This document shows positions 8,392 to 18,294 of a stretch of DNA of 64,000 nucleotides, in pieces (position 1 is the first letter of the stretch; every line of letters starts with the position of its first letter). The DNA is taken from the NCBI GenBank assembly GCA_031253625.1, contig JAIRVZ010000061.1, positions 1-64,000 on the forward strand. The letters are read 5' to 3'. The position numbers were made by a program, and so were the translations under genes. This DNA is from Dysgonamonadaceae bacterium. GTDB lineage: Bacteria > Bacteroidota > Bacteroidia > Bacteroidales > Azobacteroidaceae. The notes under the pieces are model-generated. The model searched no databases. It worked only from the letters and a program-made list of their open reading frames with translations, and was not told the origin of the DNA.

Positions 8392-11388
8392 ATGAAACAA
8401 AATACATACATTTTAATCTTTTTGCTAATACTAACAATTGAAAATATATTTGTGAGCAAGGCACAAGAAAAGAAAGAATATGCAGGGCCAGTAGATATAT
8501 TGAATGATATGGCTCCAAAGATAAATGAAAATGCCGATTTATATACCGGACGATGTAATATTCAGATTCCTCTTTATACTTATCAAGATAAAGATTTTAC
8601 TATACCTATTTCTCTTCAGTACGCATCAACCGGTTTCAAAATCAATCAACCCATCGGTCATACCGGATTGGGATGGAATCTAAATTACGGTGGGTCAATA
8701 GTTAGAACTATCAACGGCGCTGTGGACGAATACGGAAGCGGTTTAGTTGGGAGTTATTGGCTATATCATAACGCAAATACCGGAGAAAAAGATGACAGAA
8801 CCTTAATTGATAACGGATGTGTGAACTCTGAAAAAGTTGCTTATGCGTCTCCCATATATTGTTGGAATACTAATAATGAACTTGTTAATACAGAAACCAC
8901 TCCGGATGTATTTTCTTTTAATTTTGGCGATCATAAAGGCAGTTTTTGTTTAGGCCCCAATAACTCTATCTATGTTTTTAATACAAATCATCCTCACGGA
9001 GAGTACAAAGTAGAAGTTACACGAACACAGTCTTCCAATCCCTCTTACAAGTATGGGAAATTGAATTTCAAAATAACAACTGGAGATGGATACTCCTATT
9101 TTTTTGATGGAAGAAAAGGAGAAGATTACGGAAGTAATAGTGTGAGTAGAGCTTTCAATACTTACATTGCTTTGGATGGGGATAAATGGCAAATAACACC
9201 CTTAATGGAATGGTATTTAGTTGAAATAAAAGCACCGAATGGCAGAACGGTTACGTTTGAATATGGAAATCCTGAACGGAATGAGAGCTCCCAACCAACT
9301 TTTGGCACTGACGCAACTTGGGGTGATAATTTTCAATGTGGTAATTTTCCTTATGTTTGCGATGGTTTTGAAATTAGACAATCAATAGTTTTCCCCATAA
9401 AAAAAATAAGCATTGATAATACTTCCATTGATTTTGAATATGAACAACGATTAAAAGAACCTTTTTTGGTAAGTGGAAAAAAAACAAGTCCATACTCATA
9501 CCTTGGAGAACTACTTACCATATCTCGTTTGAAGTCAATGCGAGTCAAAGAAAAGAGTACATCTTCCGTTCTAAGAACTTGTTCGTTTTCTTATCATTAT
9601 AGCAATACAAATACCACAGAATACAATATTTGGTATTATGGAAGGCCTGTTTTGTTTTTAGAAAATATAGAAATATCAGGAGAAGGTTCTTATCAAATGG
9701 ATTATTACAACGAATCTGACTTATATCCATTGATGGGGCAAGGTTCCGACCATTGGGGGTACTATTGTGACAATACGAGTACACAAGCACCACCGGAATT
9801 CACCGATAATAACTATCGAGAGTCTCACTATGACGAATTCAATTTCTATAAAGTTTTATCCGGTATGTTGCAAAAAATAACATATCCTACAGGAGGATAT
9901 ACTAAATATTACTATGACGAACATACAATTGATAGTAAAGTCACTAAAGATTTAACACATAATAATAACCCTTATTTGGCTCCGGGAGGTCTTGCCGGAG
10001 GTGTCAGGATAAAACGAATAACCAATTATGCTAATTCTAATGACAGCGTTTACAGAGAATTTAATTACGTTTATGACGACGGTGCATATTCCGGAATATT
10101 ATTGCATTCTCCAAGATATTACAGAAAAGTTGACGCTAATCCTACCAACTCAGATAATATAAAAAATTGTTATGGTAATATTTTTTATCCATCTCAACAG
10201 GAAATTTTTTCTTCCTATGGTAATTACACTCATACTCAAGATCAAACACATGTAGCTTATTCTGAAGTTATCGAAAATTTCCCCGATGGAAGTTATACCA
10301 TCTATACTTACAGTGATTATAAGCTGCTACCTGATTTGGAATATGATAAAACAATGATAAAAAAAATATCTGAAATTCAATCGTCAACACCGGCATACCC
10401 TGATAATTTTTATGCCCAGTATGACTCACGGCATACTCAAAGAGGTAAATTGATTGCTAAAAGACAGTTTTCTAATCAATACAAATTAGTTTATTCCGAA
10501 GAATATAAATACAACTACAACAAAGCGTTGAAGTATGTTCCAACAGTAAAGCTGGCATATTCCTATTTTTATCTTTCAAAACTTTTTGTTGATGATTACC
10601 CCTTAGAGCAAGTTGTAAAAATAACGTATCCTCAAAACTCCAATCAAAATCCGGTTATAGAAACAGCATCTTTAGTTTATAATGATTTAGGACAAATTAT
10701 TGATGAAACAGTAACTAATAGCACGGGGCAATCTATATCTGTTAAAATGCAATTTATTAATGATATTAGTTCCGTTTCAAGAGAATCTGTTCATAATAAT
10801 ATGGTTGCTAAGAATATAATTGATCGCCCAGTGAGAATACAGACTTCGGTATTAAATTCAGGAGTTATTGCAGGGGGATATTTTAAATTCAAAAGCAAAG
10901 ATAATGGTTTCATTTATCTGGCTGAAGAGCAAAAGGCCAAAATATCAACACCTTTATCCAGTAGTAACTTTCAATTCGATTCCTATTTAAAAGTCGAAAA
11001 TTCATATATTTATGATGATGTGGGAAACATCATTCAGGAAACAGATAAAAGAGGCATGAATACAGTATATATTCGGAGTGGCATTTATCTTTTAGCTGAA
11101 ATTCAAAATGCCTCATTAGATCAGGTAAAATCAATATCAGGATTAAACAATATTCAAAATAAATTGAATATAGACAAACTTTCCCAAACTCAAATTAATG
11201 CACTATATGATATTGTAGGGACCCATGTTACGGTTTGGGAATACAAACCTATGGTAGGAGTGTCGATGATTATTGATTCGAAAAAAAGTAAAACTTTTTT
11301 CTTTTATGACAATGATGGAAGATTAATCGAAACACGTGACAATGACGATAATGTCATAAGCAGAAATAAATATCATTACAAAAAATAA
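8392..11388 (+). CDS. Exported YD/Rhs-repeat protein lacking a recognisable core and toxin tip
   Basis: A 998-residue protein with a signal peptide (1-24, ending SKAQ). The N-terminal ~100 residues (DLYTGRCNIQIPLYTY, then GLGWNLNYGGSIVR) form the beta-rich start typical of large Bacteroidota Rhs/YD proteins. A SDHWGYY motif sits in the middle (~residue 455), and YD-type repeats follow. Unlike the Rhs genes at 2991 and 40462, no DHLGS...NPxxxxDxDG core and no variable tip are present. The protein stops after a YD repeat (FFFYDNDGRLIETRD). Possible roles are an open shell, a structural surface protein, or a remnant that has lost its toxin. Confidence 0.75.
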   Translation: MKQNTYILIFLLILTIENIFVSKAQEKKEYAGPVDILNDMAPKINENADLYTGRCNIQIPLYTYQDKDFTIPISLQYASTGFKINQPIGHTGLGWNLNYGGSIVRTINGAVDEYGSGLVGSYWLYHNANTGEKDDRTLIDNGCVNSEKVAYASPIYCWNTNNELVNTETTPDVFSFNFGDHKGSFCLGPNNSIYVFNTNHPHGEYKVEVTRTQSSNPSYKYGKLNFKITTGDGYSYFFDGRKGEDYGSNSVSRAFNTYIALDGDKWQITPLMEWYLVEIKAPNGRTVTFEYGNPERNESSQPTFGTDATWGDNFQCGNFPYVCDGFEIRQSIVFPIKKISIDNTSIDFEYEQRLKEPFLVSGKKTSPYSYLGELLTISRLKSMRVKEKSTSSVLRTCSFSYHYSNTNTTEYNIWYYGRPVLFLENIEISGEGSYQMDYYNESDLYPLMGQGSDHWGYYCDNTSTQAPPEFTDNNYRESHYDEFNFYKVLSGMLQKITYPTGGYTKYYYDEHTIDSKVTKDLTHNNNPYLAPGGLAGGVRIKRITNYANSNDSVYREFNYVYDDGAYSGILLHSPRYYRKVDANPTNSDNIKNCYGNIFYPSQQEIFSSYGNYTHTQDQTHVAYSEVIENFPDGSYTIYTYSDYKLLPDLEYDKTMIKKISEIQSSTPAYPDNFYAQYDSRHTQRGKLIAKRQFSNQYKLVYSEEYKYNYNKALKYVPTVKLAYSYFYLSKLFVDDYPLEQVVKITYPQNSNQNPVIETASLVYNDLGQIIDETVTNSTGQSISVKMQFINDISSVSRESVHNNMVAKNIIDRPVRIQTSVLNSGVIAGGYFKFKSKDNGFIYLAEEQKAKISTPLSSSNFQFDSYLKVENSYIYDDVGNIIQETDKRGMNTVYIRSGIYLLAEIQNASLDQVKSISGLNNIQNKLNIDKLSQTQINALYDIVGTHVTVWEYKPMVGVSMIIDSKKSKTFFFYDNDGRLIETRDNDDNVISRNKYHYKK

Positions 11389-11429
11389 TTTGTAGCAAAA
11401 GTAGCAAAGATTTCTAATAAATAAGTTAC

Positions 11430-11437
11430 TATCTTTG
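11430..11437 (+). promoter_or_regulatory. -7 box of the aroK promoter
   Basis: TATCTTTG matches the Bacteroidota -7 element TAnnTTTG. No convincing TTTG is found 19-20 nt upstream. The box ends only 4 nt before the aroK ATG (11442), so transcription would start at or next to the start codon. The mRNA may be nearly leaderless. Confidence 0.5.
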
Positions 11438-11441
11438 CATT

Positions 11442-11966
11442 ATGAAGATAAATAACAATCGCATATATTTGATTGGCTATATGGGTTCGGGCAAAACAAC
11501 CATAGGCAAAAAATTGGCAAAGAAACTTGGTTCCCAATTTGTCGATGTCGATTGTTTTATTGAAAGTCGTCAGAGAAAAACCATCAATGAAATATTTTCC
11601 GAAAAAGGCGAAGATGCTTTCAGATTGATGGAACACAACGCATTGGAAGAAATTTCTTTGTTCGAAAATGTTATTATTTCAACCGGTGGAGGTGCCCCTT
11701 GTTTCTACAACAATATCGAATTAATGAACAAAAGCGGATTCACGATCTACTTAAAAACTTCGCCTGAAGAATTAACCAAAAGATTGAATATAAACAAAAA
11801 CAAACGCCCGTTACTCCGGGATAAAACTCCGGAAGAAATGCAGGCTTTTATTACCGAAAATTTAGAAAAACGCAATTATTACTATAGCCAGGCTCAATTG
11901 ATTTTTGACACCCGGCAAATGAGCGCCAACAATATTGTAGATGCTTTGATATTACATCTTCCTTAA
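11442..11966 (+). CDS. aroK: Shikimate kinase
   Basis: 174 residues, normal length for AroK. It phosphorylates shikimate with ATP, step five of the chorismate pathway, in the cytoplasm. Walker A GYMGSGKTT has K18. The substrate-binding D35-x-D37 (FVDVD), the F-R-x-x-E segment (R61), and the GGGAP loop (82-86) are all present. The lid arginine region (NKRPLLR) lies near residue 125. It is followed 14 nt later by an alanine dehydrogenase gene in the same direction. aroQ of the same pathway lies 25 kb away in this window. Confidence 0.95.
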   Translation: MKINNNRIYLIGYMGSGKTTIGKKLAKKLGSQFVDVDCFIESRQRKTINEIFSEKGEDAFRLMEHNALEEISLFENVIISTGGGAPCFYNNIELMNKSGFTIYLKTSPEELTKRLNINKNKRPLLRDKTPEEMQAFITENLEKRNYYYSQAQLIFDTRQMSANNIVDALILHLP

Positions 11967-11980
11967 AAACACATAAAACC

Positions 11981-13204
11981 ATGAACGATTCGAAATTTTC
12001 TTACACCGAAGAAACTTCTTTTATCCCTTTAGAAATGATGAAAGAAAAAACCAAATCAAGGAATCAGCTGACAATCGGCATTCCGAAAGAAAATTGTGAA
12101 AAAGAAAAGCGATTGGCGCTTACTCCCGAAGCAGTCGATATGATTGTTGAAATCGGCCACAGAGTTATTTTAGAAACGGAGGCCGGATTGGGTATCAATT
12201 ACTCCGACGCACATTATTCGAATAGTGGTGCCGAAATTGCCAAAGATAAAGAAGATGTTTTCCAAAGCGATATTATTTTCAAAATATCACCTCCTTCGTT
12301 GGAGGAAATAAATATGATGAAACAACGTGTCACCATGTGCAGCATGTTGCAATTGCCCGATTTTTCTAAGGAAACCATCTTAGCCATGACCGAAAAAAAA
12401 ATAAACGGTATCGGTTATGAGCTAATTTCCGAAGATGACGGAAAATGCTATCCTATCCGGACGGCCATTTCTGAAATCGAAGGTGCAGCGGCTATTTCTG
12501 TCGCATCGGAATTGTTAAGCAATGCACACGGCGGCAAAGGAATGCTGATGGGTGGTGTTCCGGGAGTTTCTCCAACCGAAATAATCATTCTTGGAGCCGG
12601 TGCTGCCGGAACGATTGCTGCGCGTGCAGCATTGGCATTAGGCGCGTCTGTTAAGGTTTTCGACAACGACGTCAACAAACTCCGCAATATCCAAAGTGCT
12701 TTAGGCAGAACGTTATTTACTTCCGTTTTTCAACCCAACGTTTTATTGAACGCTTTTCGGACGGCAGATGTAGTTATTGGTGCGATGAGATATATTGATG
12801 CCAATTCTTCCGTTCGATATGTTATCACAGAAGACATTGTCAAGACAATGAAGAAAGGCGCATTGATTATCGACCTTCGAGTTAGTCAGGGCGGTTGTTT
12901 CGAAACATCTTGTTTTCTTCCTCAAGACCATCCCGACATTTTCGAGAAATACGGTGTTTTACATTATTGCGTGCCGAATTTAAGTTCGCGGGTTGCCCGC
13001 ACTACCTCCATGGCGTTAAGCAATATCTTTATTCCTTTCATTACACAACCGGGAGAATCCGGAGGTTTTGTAGGAATGACCAAATCCGATTATGGTTTCC
13101 GTTCGGGATTTTATATGTATGGCGGAAAATTGGTGAATCCGTATGTTGCAAGACACTTCAATTTACCCTCAAACGATATTGGATTATTTTTATCTGCATA
13201 TTGA
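11981..13204 (+). CDS. Alanine dehydrogenase paralogue with N-terminal extension
   Basis: A 407-residue member of the alanine dehydrogenase / transhydrogenase alpha family, which interconverts alanine with pyruvate, NAD and ammonia. The IGIPKE start of the catalytic domain is at ~residue 33, the EKRLALTPE segment follows, and the Rossmann motif IILGAGAAGTIAARA is at ~200. The terminal region retains HYCVPNLSSRVARTTS. It has ~32 extra N-terminal residues and a longer tail than the 361-residue paralogue at 24231. Identity as alanine dehydrogenase is probable, but paralogues of this length in Bacteroidota have not all been assayed. It probably shares a transcript with aroK. Confidence 0.8.
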   Translation: MNDSKFSYTEETSFIPLEMMKEKTKSRNQLTIGIPKENCEKEKRLALTPEAVDMIVEIGHRVILETEAGLGINYSDAHYSNSGAEIAKDKEDVFQSDIIFKISPPSLEEINMMKQRVTMCSMLQLPDFSKETILAMTEKKINGIGYELISEDDGKCYPIRTAISEIEGAAAISVASELLSNAHGGKGMLMGGVPGVSPTEIIILGAGAAGTIAARAALALGASVKVFDNDVNKLRNIQSALGRTLFTSVFQPNVLLNAFRTADVVIGAMRYIDANSSVRYVITEDIVKTMKKGALIIDLRVSQGGCFETSCFLPQDHPDIFEKYGVLHYCVPNLSSRVARTTSMALSNIFIPFITQPGESGGFVGMTKSDYGFRSGFYMYGGKLVNPYVARHFNLPSNDIGLFLSAY

Positions 13205-13281
13205 ACAAAACCGTCACATTGTTTGTTTATATTATGTGGTTTAACTGTTTTTCGGAAAAGTCAAAAATAATTAACGAAATG

Positions 13282-13313
13282 CTTGTTTATTTATTTACAG
13301 GTGCTTATTTTTG
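13282..13313 (+). promoter_or_regulatory. Promoter of the caspase-like gene
   Basis: TATTTTTG (13306-13313) matches TAnnTTTG, and CTTG (13282-13285) lies 20 nt upstream as a partial -33 box. Predicted start is ~13320, leaving a ~37-nt leader before the GTG at 13357. The rest of the 152-nt gap after the alanine dehydrogenase gene shows no other feature. Confidence 0.55.
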
Positions 13314-13356
13314 CATAAAAATTGGCATTTTAAGTTGAATTTTTAAATATTTCGAC

Positions 13357-14898
13357 GTGAAGTACATACTGTCTTTTATTATATGCTTTGGGGTGGTCAT
13401 GTTTTCGCTGCAAGGGCAAACAACGCAATCTGCGAAAATAAATATAATGCCTACGGCTTTTATCAAGAACCGTGTTGACCAAAAGATGGGAGAATGGCTA
13501 CGGCAAAATCCATACACATCTGATGCAAACAAAGCTACCATTCAAAAACAATTTGAAAATGAAGCAATAGCCGAATATAAAGAAACGTTTCTTCATACTG
13601 CCAATTGGCACGATATGCAAATTGCAGGTTACAATCAAAATACACAAACTTTTTTAATTAAGTCAGGAGCTTGTGCCGATTTTACGGTGTCTGTTCCGAA
13701 TGCGGAAGCACGGGAATTTGAAGAAGAGTTTCAAACGTCAAAGTTAAGGATAGCCAATCCTGATTTTCAGATTGAAGGGGATGTTGTAAAATTTTCCAAA
13801 CTGACATTTATAACTTCGAAAGGGAAAAGATATAATATTACAAGTAATTCTGTGGCGAGTAATCCTGTAACAAACAATCCTGCAACGAATAGTCCTATAA
13901 AAAATAACTCCGCATTAGCAGCCATCGCTTGGAAGTTTCCTCTCGTACTCAGAGTGGACACCTATAAAAGCGACTTGAATATACAAGCATGCGTTAAGTC
14001 GGAATCACAAATTAAAAATGTATCTGTATTGATAAACGGACAAGCAACACGAGGAATGCAGGCTGTAGTAAATGATGGTTGTGATTTGTCTGTGAATGAA
14101 AATGTTACATTAGGCAAAGGAATGAATGAGGTAAAGATAGTTGTTGCGAACGATGCCGGACAATCTGTTTCTGATGTATGCTATGTGAATTATGCAACTC
14201 GTGCTCCCGATGTATATTATCGCGACAACAAACGGTTGGCTTTGATTGTAGGAAATTCTGCCTACGAAAACTTTCCGTTGGCAAATCCGGCAAATGATGC
14301 TACCGATCTATCTGCCAAGTTGAAAAAACTTGGATTCGACGTGATATTGTTGACCGACAGGACAAAAGAGCAGATGATAAATGCCATTGATAAATTTGGC
14401 AGCGATGCAAAGAATTACGATGTCGCTTTGTTTTTTTATGCAGGGCATGCCGTACAACATGATGGTAAAAACTACCTGATACCGGTAGATATGCCCACTT
14501 TGAGTGCAGGTGACGAACGAAAAATAGAATTTGATTGTACACCCATGGATCGTGTGTTGGCAAATATGGAATATTCGAAGTGCAAATTAAAGTTGATAAT
14601 TTTGGATGCTTGTCGCGACAACTTCACTCGTAGTTTAACCGGCACCGGACTGTCGCCCATGACTGCACCCAAAGGTACTTTTATTGCTTACTCTACCTCT
14701 CCCGGTGCAAAAGCATTAGACGGAACAGGAAGAAACAGTCCCTATACCGCCGAATTATTGAAAAGAATAGACACCAAGGGATTGAAAATAGAAGAATTAT
14801 TTAAACAAGTCAGGGGAGGTGTATTGGAAAGAACCAACGGGCAACAACTACCCTGGGATCAAAGTTCTATTGTTGGCGATTTCAGTTTCAGCGATTGA
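13357..14898 (+). CDS. Exported caspase-like (C14) peptidase
   Basis: 513 residues. The start is GTG at 13357, giving a good signal peptide (1-21, ending LQGQ). Residues ~30-160 are an unassigned N-terminal domain, ~164-190 an Asn/Pro/Thr-rich linker (NPVTNNPATNSP), and ~200-285 an Ig-like segment. A caspase p20-type domain occupies ~290-513, starting with RLALIVGNSAYE. The catalytic dyad is visible as H364 in FFYAGHAVQ and C419 in DACRDN. Such peptidases cleave after Arg/Lys or Asp, but the substrate is unknown here. The gene is 17 nt upstream of an Oar-like receptor and probably co-transcribed, which suggests action on surface or periplasmic peptides. Confidence 0.85.
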   Translation: MKYILSFIICFGVVMFSLQGQTTQSAKINIMPTAFIKNRVDQKMGEWLRQNPYTSDANKATIQKQFENEAIAEYKETFLHTANWHDMQIAGYNQNTQTFLIKSGACADFTVSVPNAEAREFEEEFQTSKLRIANPDFQIEGDVVKFSKLTFITSKGKRYNITSNSVASNPVTNNPATNSPIKNNSALAAIAWKFPLVLRVDTYKSDLNIQACVKSESQIKNVSVLINGQATRGMQAVVNDGCDLSVNENVTLGKGMNEVKIVVANDAGQSVSDVCYVNYATRAPDVYYRDNKRLALIVGNSAYENFPLANPANDATDLSAKLKKLGFDVILLTDRTKEQMINAIDKFGSDAKNYDVALFFYAGHAVQHDGKNYLIPVDMPTLSAGDERKIEFDCTPMDRVLANMEYSKCKLKLIILDACRDNFTRSLTGTGLSPMTAPKGTFIAYSTSPGAKALDGTGRNSPYTAELLKRIDTKGLKIEELFKQVRGGVLERTNGQQLPWDQSSIVGDFSFSD

Positions 14899-14915
14899 CG
14901 TAAAAAAAAGTAGTC

Positions 14916-17900
14916 ATGAAGAAAATAAAAATATTTTTATTGTTAATGTTGCTCATTGAGGGAACATTATCTTATGCACAAATTACAACATCATCTATTA
15001 GCGGACGGGTAACGGATTCCGAAGGCTCGCCTGTTGAAACGGCAGTAGTTGTGGCTGTTCATACGCCGACTAACAGTCAATATTCGGCTTTTACTGATAA
15101 TGAAGGAAACTATAGGATGCTGAATATGCGTTCAGGAGGGCCTTATTTAGTGGTTGTCAGATCGTTGGGTTATCAAGAGGTTAAAATTGAGAATGTAAAT
15201 CTTGCCTTGTCAAGAGATTTAGTTTTAGATATTCTAACAAATGTTGAATCATTTGATTTACTGGAAGTAGTAGTTTCCTCCAATTCCAAAAATTCGAATA
15301 TGTTAACCAGCAATGCGGGGGCAATCACTAATGTGTCGGCAAGGGATATTAGCTTAATGCCAAGCATTAACCGGAAAGTCAATGATGTGATGCGTTTTAC
15401 ACCCCAAGCTGACGGACTGGCTATTGGAGGAGGTAATTATCGACAGAACTTTGTTACCGTTGATGGAGCTGCACTTAACAATGCCTTTGGTATCGGGCAA
15501 AACCTGCCCGGTGATGGCACGCCTATCTCGCTTGAAGCGGTTGAACAAATTTCCATAAGCCTCACTCCCTACGATGTAAGACAAAGCGGATTCATTGGTG
15601 CCAATATCAATGCAGTAACTAAATCGGGAACAAACGATTTCAAAGGCTCGCTTTATACTTATATGACCGACGATCGCCTCCAAGGAAACAAAGTGGGAGA
15701 TACTTACATTAACCAGCCTGCTTCGAAGACCAATTCATACGGGGTTACATTCGGAGGTCCTATTTTGAAGGATAAGTTGTTTTTCTTTGTGAACTACGAA
15801 ACTCAAAATACTATCGCTCCGGGGCCTGTCCGCGTAGCATCGGAAGATGGAGTAGCTGTAGGAACAACCATTGCACGACCAACGGTAAGCGATATGAATA
15901 TGATGAGCAAATACCTTCATGATACTTATGGCTATTCAACGGGGCCATACCAAAACTATTCGTTCGAAAGCCCAAGTAAAAAATATCTGGCCCGTATTGA
16001 CTGGAATATCACTTCCGACCACAAACTTAATTTGCGCTACAGTCACATGGATTCCAAGGTTCCCCAATATCCATCTGCATCATCGCCATTACCTTTTGAT
16101 TATGCTCCCGGTGGTGGCCGCAGTCCTGTCAACGATAATATTCAAAACATGAATGCGATGTGGTATCGAAATACCGGTTACTTTCAGCATTTTAATTTTA
16201 GTTCATTTTCAGGAGAATTAAATTCATACTTTCTGCAAGGAAGGTTAAACAATCTTTTGCGTGTTACTTACTCTTATCAGGATGAACCTCGAAGTACTAA
16301 CGGAAAAACATTTCCTTTTGTCGACATAATCAAAGATAATGCAGTTTATACAAGTTTCGGGACAGAACTTTTTTCCTATAATAATTTGCGTCAAGTAAAA
16401 ACATGGAATATTACCGATGAATTGAAGTATGACTTGGGGATAAACAGTTTTACGCTCGGCTTAAGTTATGAAACGAATCATATTCGAAATGGATTCATGC
16501 GCCAAGGTACCGGTTATTATGCATTTAATTCATGGAATGACTTTGTGAACGGAGCCAACCCTGCGTATTATTCAATTACTTTTTCCAATGCACCCGGATA
16601 TAAGCTGGTATTCCCGGGTTTCAAGTTTGAACAATATAGTCTCTACCTTCAAGACGAGGCAAAAATTGGCGACAGACTTAACATTACCGGAGGTCTTCGT
16701 TTCGATCTTCCCACATATCCTGCATTCCCGGAAGTTTTGCAGACACATCCGATGATTTTGAAGCTTGACTTCAATGGCAATCACTACAATACGGCAGTGA
16801 TGCCCAAACAGCGCATCATGTTTTCACCACGTTTCGGATTCAACTACGACGCGACAGGAGATCGCAAAATTGTAGTCCGCGGAGGAGCAGGCATATTTAC
16901 CGGACGCATACCTTTTGTATGGATATGTTCACAATCGGGAGATGCCGGAATGCTTCAAACCACTGTGGAATACCGAACTGCTGCTGACATTGCAGCCAAC
17001 GTCGGTCCATTCAATCCCGACCCGAAAGCATATCTTCCTGCAGTACAGCCACCGGCCGGGACAAGTATTCCTACCGGAGGATTCACCGTTATGGATCCCG
17101 ACTTTAAGATGCCTTCTACATGGAAAACATCGCTTGCAGTTGATTTTCAGTTGCCTATGGGTTTCAAGGCAAGTATTGAAGGAGTATACAACAAGGATAT
17201 TAATGCCGTAATGATACGCAATGAAGGACTTATCGAACCCAAGCCCATGAATATTTCCGGTTATCCCGACCACCGTTTAATATATCCTAATGACGCGACT
17301 CAGTTCATCCACCGTCTCAATAGTGACGGTCAGCCGGACGAGAACGGCAATAGTGGAGCACAGCCGCTTTTAATCCACAATGTGAAGAACAATGGTCACT
17401 ACAGTTCACTCACTTTTAAACTCGAAAAAGAAATTTGGGAAGGAGTATCGGGAATGCTTGCTTATACACGATCTTGGGCAAAAAGCCTGTTCGATGGATA
17501 CGGAGACCAGTCTTTTAGTCTATGGCGCAACTATACTACGGTGAATGGCTCTAATACACCTGAACTCGGATATGCAAGTTATGTAATGCCCAACAACTTG
17601 ATTGGATCATTTTCTTATAGATATAAAAGCTTTACTACCTCTATATTCTATATTGGCGGAAATGGTGGTAGGGCTTCTTATACATATACTAATCCTTTTA
17701 ATACCGGCATTAATCTTATCTACATACCCAAAGATCCAAGCGAAATTAAATTTGTGGATGCAACTGTTGGCTCCGGTGTCAACGCTGTAACTTATACGGC
17801 ACAAGAACAAAGCGATGCTTTCTTTCGATATGTTGAACAGGATTCTTATCTTAGAAACCATAAGGGACAACATGCCGAAAGGAATGGCGTTATACTCCCA

Positions 17901-18227
17901 TGGGTGCATACTTTCGATATGAGATTTACGCAAGATTTTACTATCAAGGCAGGAAAGACAAATCACACACTCCAGCTCGGACTTGATATTGTCAACATGG
18001 GTAACTTGCTTAATCCGAAATGGGGAAATTACTGGAGCATGTCTCAAAGTCAATTGTTGGAAGTAACTAATGTCAATGATATTACAGCTGATGGTGCCGT
18101 TGTTCCAACTTTCCATTTTAATCCCATAACAGGTACAACTGAGATGCCAAGTAAGACATTCCGCAAATTGGAAAGTTTTCAGTCTACTTTTCAAATGCAA
18201 TTCAGTCTTCGGTATATTTTTAATTAG
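14916..18227 (+). CDS. Oar-like TonB-dependent outer-membrane receptor
   Basis: 1103 residues: signal peptide (1-22, ending YAQ), a carboxypeptidase regulatory-like beta-sandwich (~26-105, SGRVTDSEGSPVETA), a plug domain (~130-240, with the VTVDGAALNNAFGIGQNLPG loop), and a long 22-strand-type barrel ending in an aromatic strand (FSLRYIFN). Domain order matches the Oar family rather than SusC, and no SusD partner follows. Oar-type proteins import or export large substrates in an energy-coupled way and have been linked to protease secretion and adhesion. The coupling here to a caspase-like peptidase 17 nt upstream is notable. The substrate cannot be read from sequence. Confidence 0.9.
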   Translation: MKKIKIFLLLMLLIEGTLSYAQITTSSISGRVTDSEGSPVETAVVVAVHTPTNSQYSAFTDNEGNYRMLNMRSGGPYLVVVRSLGYQEVKIENVNLALSRDLVLDILTNVESFDLLEVVVSSNSKNSNMLTSNAGAITNVSARDISLMPSINRKVNDVMRFTPQADGLAIGGGNYRQNFVTVDGAALNNAFGIGQNLPGDGTPISLEAVEQISISLTPYDVRQSGFIGANINAVTKSGTNDFKGSLYTYMTDDRLQGNKVGDTYINQPASKTNSYGVTFGGPILKDKLFFFVNYETQNTIAPGPVRVASEDGVAVGTTIARPTVSDMNMMSKYLHDTYGYSTGPYQNYSFESPSKKYLARIDWNITSDHKLNLRYSHMDSKVPQYPSASSPLPFDYAPGGGRSPVNDNIQNMNAMWYRNTGYFQHFNFSSFSGELNSYFLQGRLNNLLRVTYSYQDEPRSTNGKTFPFVDIIKDNAVYTSFGTELFSYNNLRQVKTWNITDELKYDLGINSFTLGLSYETNHIRNGFMRQGTGYYAFNSWNDFVNGANPAYYSITFSNAPGYKLVFPGFKFEQYSLYLQDEAKIGDRLNITGGLRFDLPTYPAFPEVLQTHPMILKLDFNGNHYNTAVMPKQRIMFSPRFGFNYDATGDRKIVVRGGAGIFTGRIPFVWICSQSGDAGMLQTTVEYRTAADIAANVGPFNPDPKAYLPAVQPPAGTSIPTGGFTVMDPDFKMPSTWKTSLAVDFQLPMGFKASIEGVYNKDINAVMIRNEGLIEPKPMNISGYPDHRLIYPNDATQFIHRLNSDGQPDENGNSGAQPLLIHNVKNNGHYSSLTFKLEKEIWEGVSGMLAYTRSWAKSLFDGYGDQSFSLWRNYTTVNGSNTPELGYASYVMPNNLIGSFSYRYKSFTTSIFYIGGNGGRASYTYTNPFNTGINLIYIPKDPSEIKFVDATVGSGVNAVTYTAQEQSDAFFRYVEQDSYLRNHKGQHAERNGVILPWVHTFDMRFTQDFTIKAGKTNHTLQLGLDIVNMGNLLNPKWGNYWSMSQSQLLEVTNVNDITADGAVVPTFHFNPITGTTEMPSKTFRKLESFQSTFQMQFSLRYIFN

Positions 18228-18245
18228 GAGAGTTTACACAACAAA

Positions 18246-18273
18246 AAGGCTGTCCATTTGGCAGCCTTCTTTA
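18246..18273 (+). terminator. Intrinsic terminator between convergent genes
   Basis: AAGGCTG (18246-18252) pairs with CAGCCTT (18262-18268), followed by a short T-rich tract. It lies 19 nt after the TonB receptor stop and before the end of the convergent porin gene, so it may serve both strands. The terminator at 61547 uses the same GGCTGTC...GGCAGCC core. Confidence 0.7.
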
Positions 18274-18294
18274 TAATGATGAAAAGGAAATAAT

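Noticed and set aside
17607..18200. Long antisense open frame inside the TonB receptor gene
   Set aside because: It is a shadow of the coding strand, without start signal or recognisable domain.
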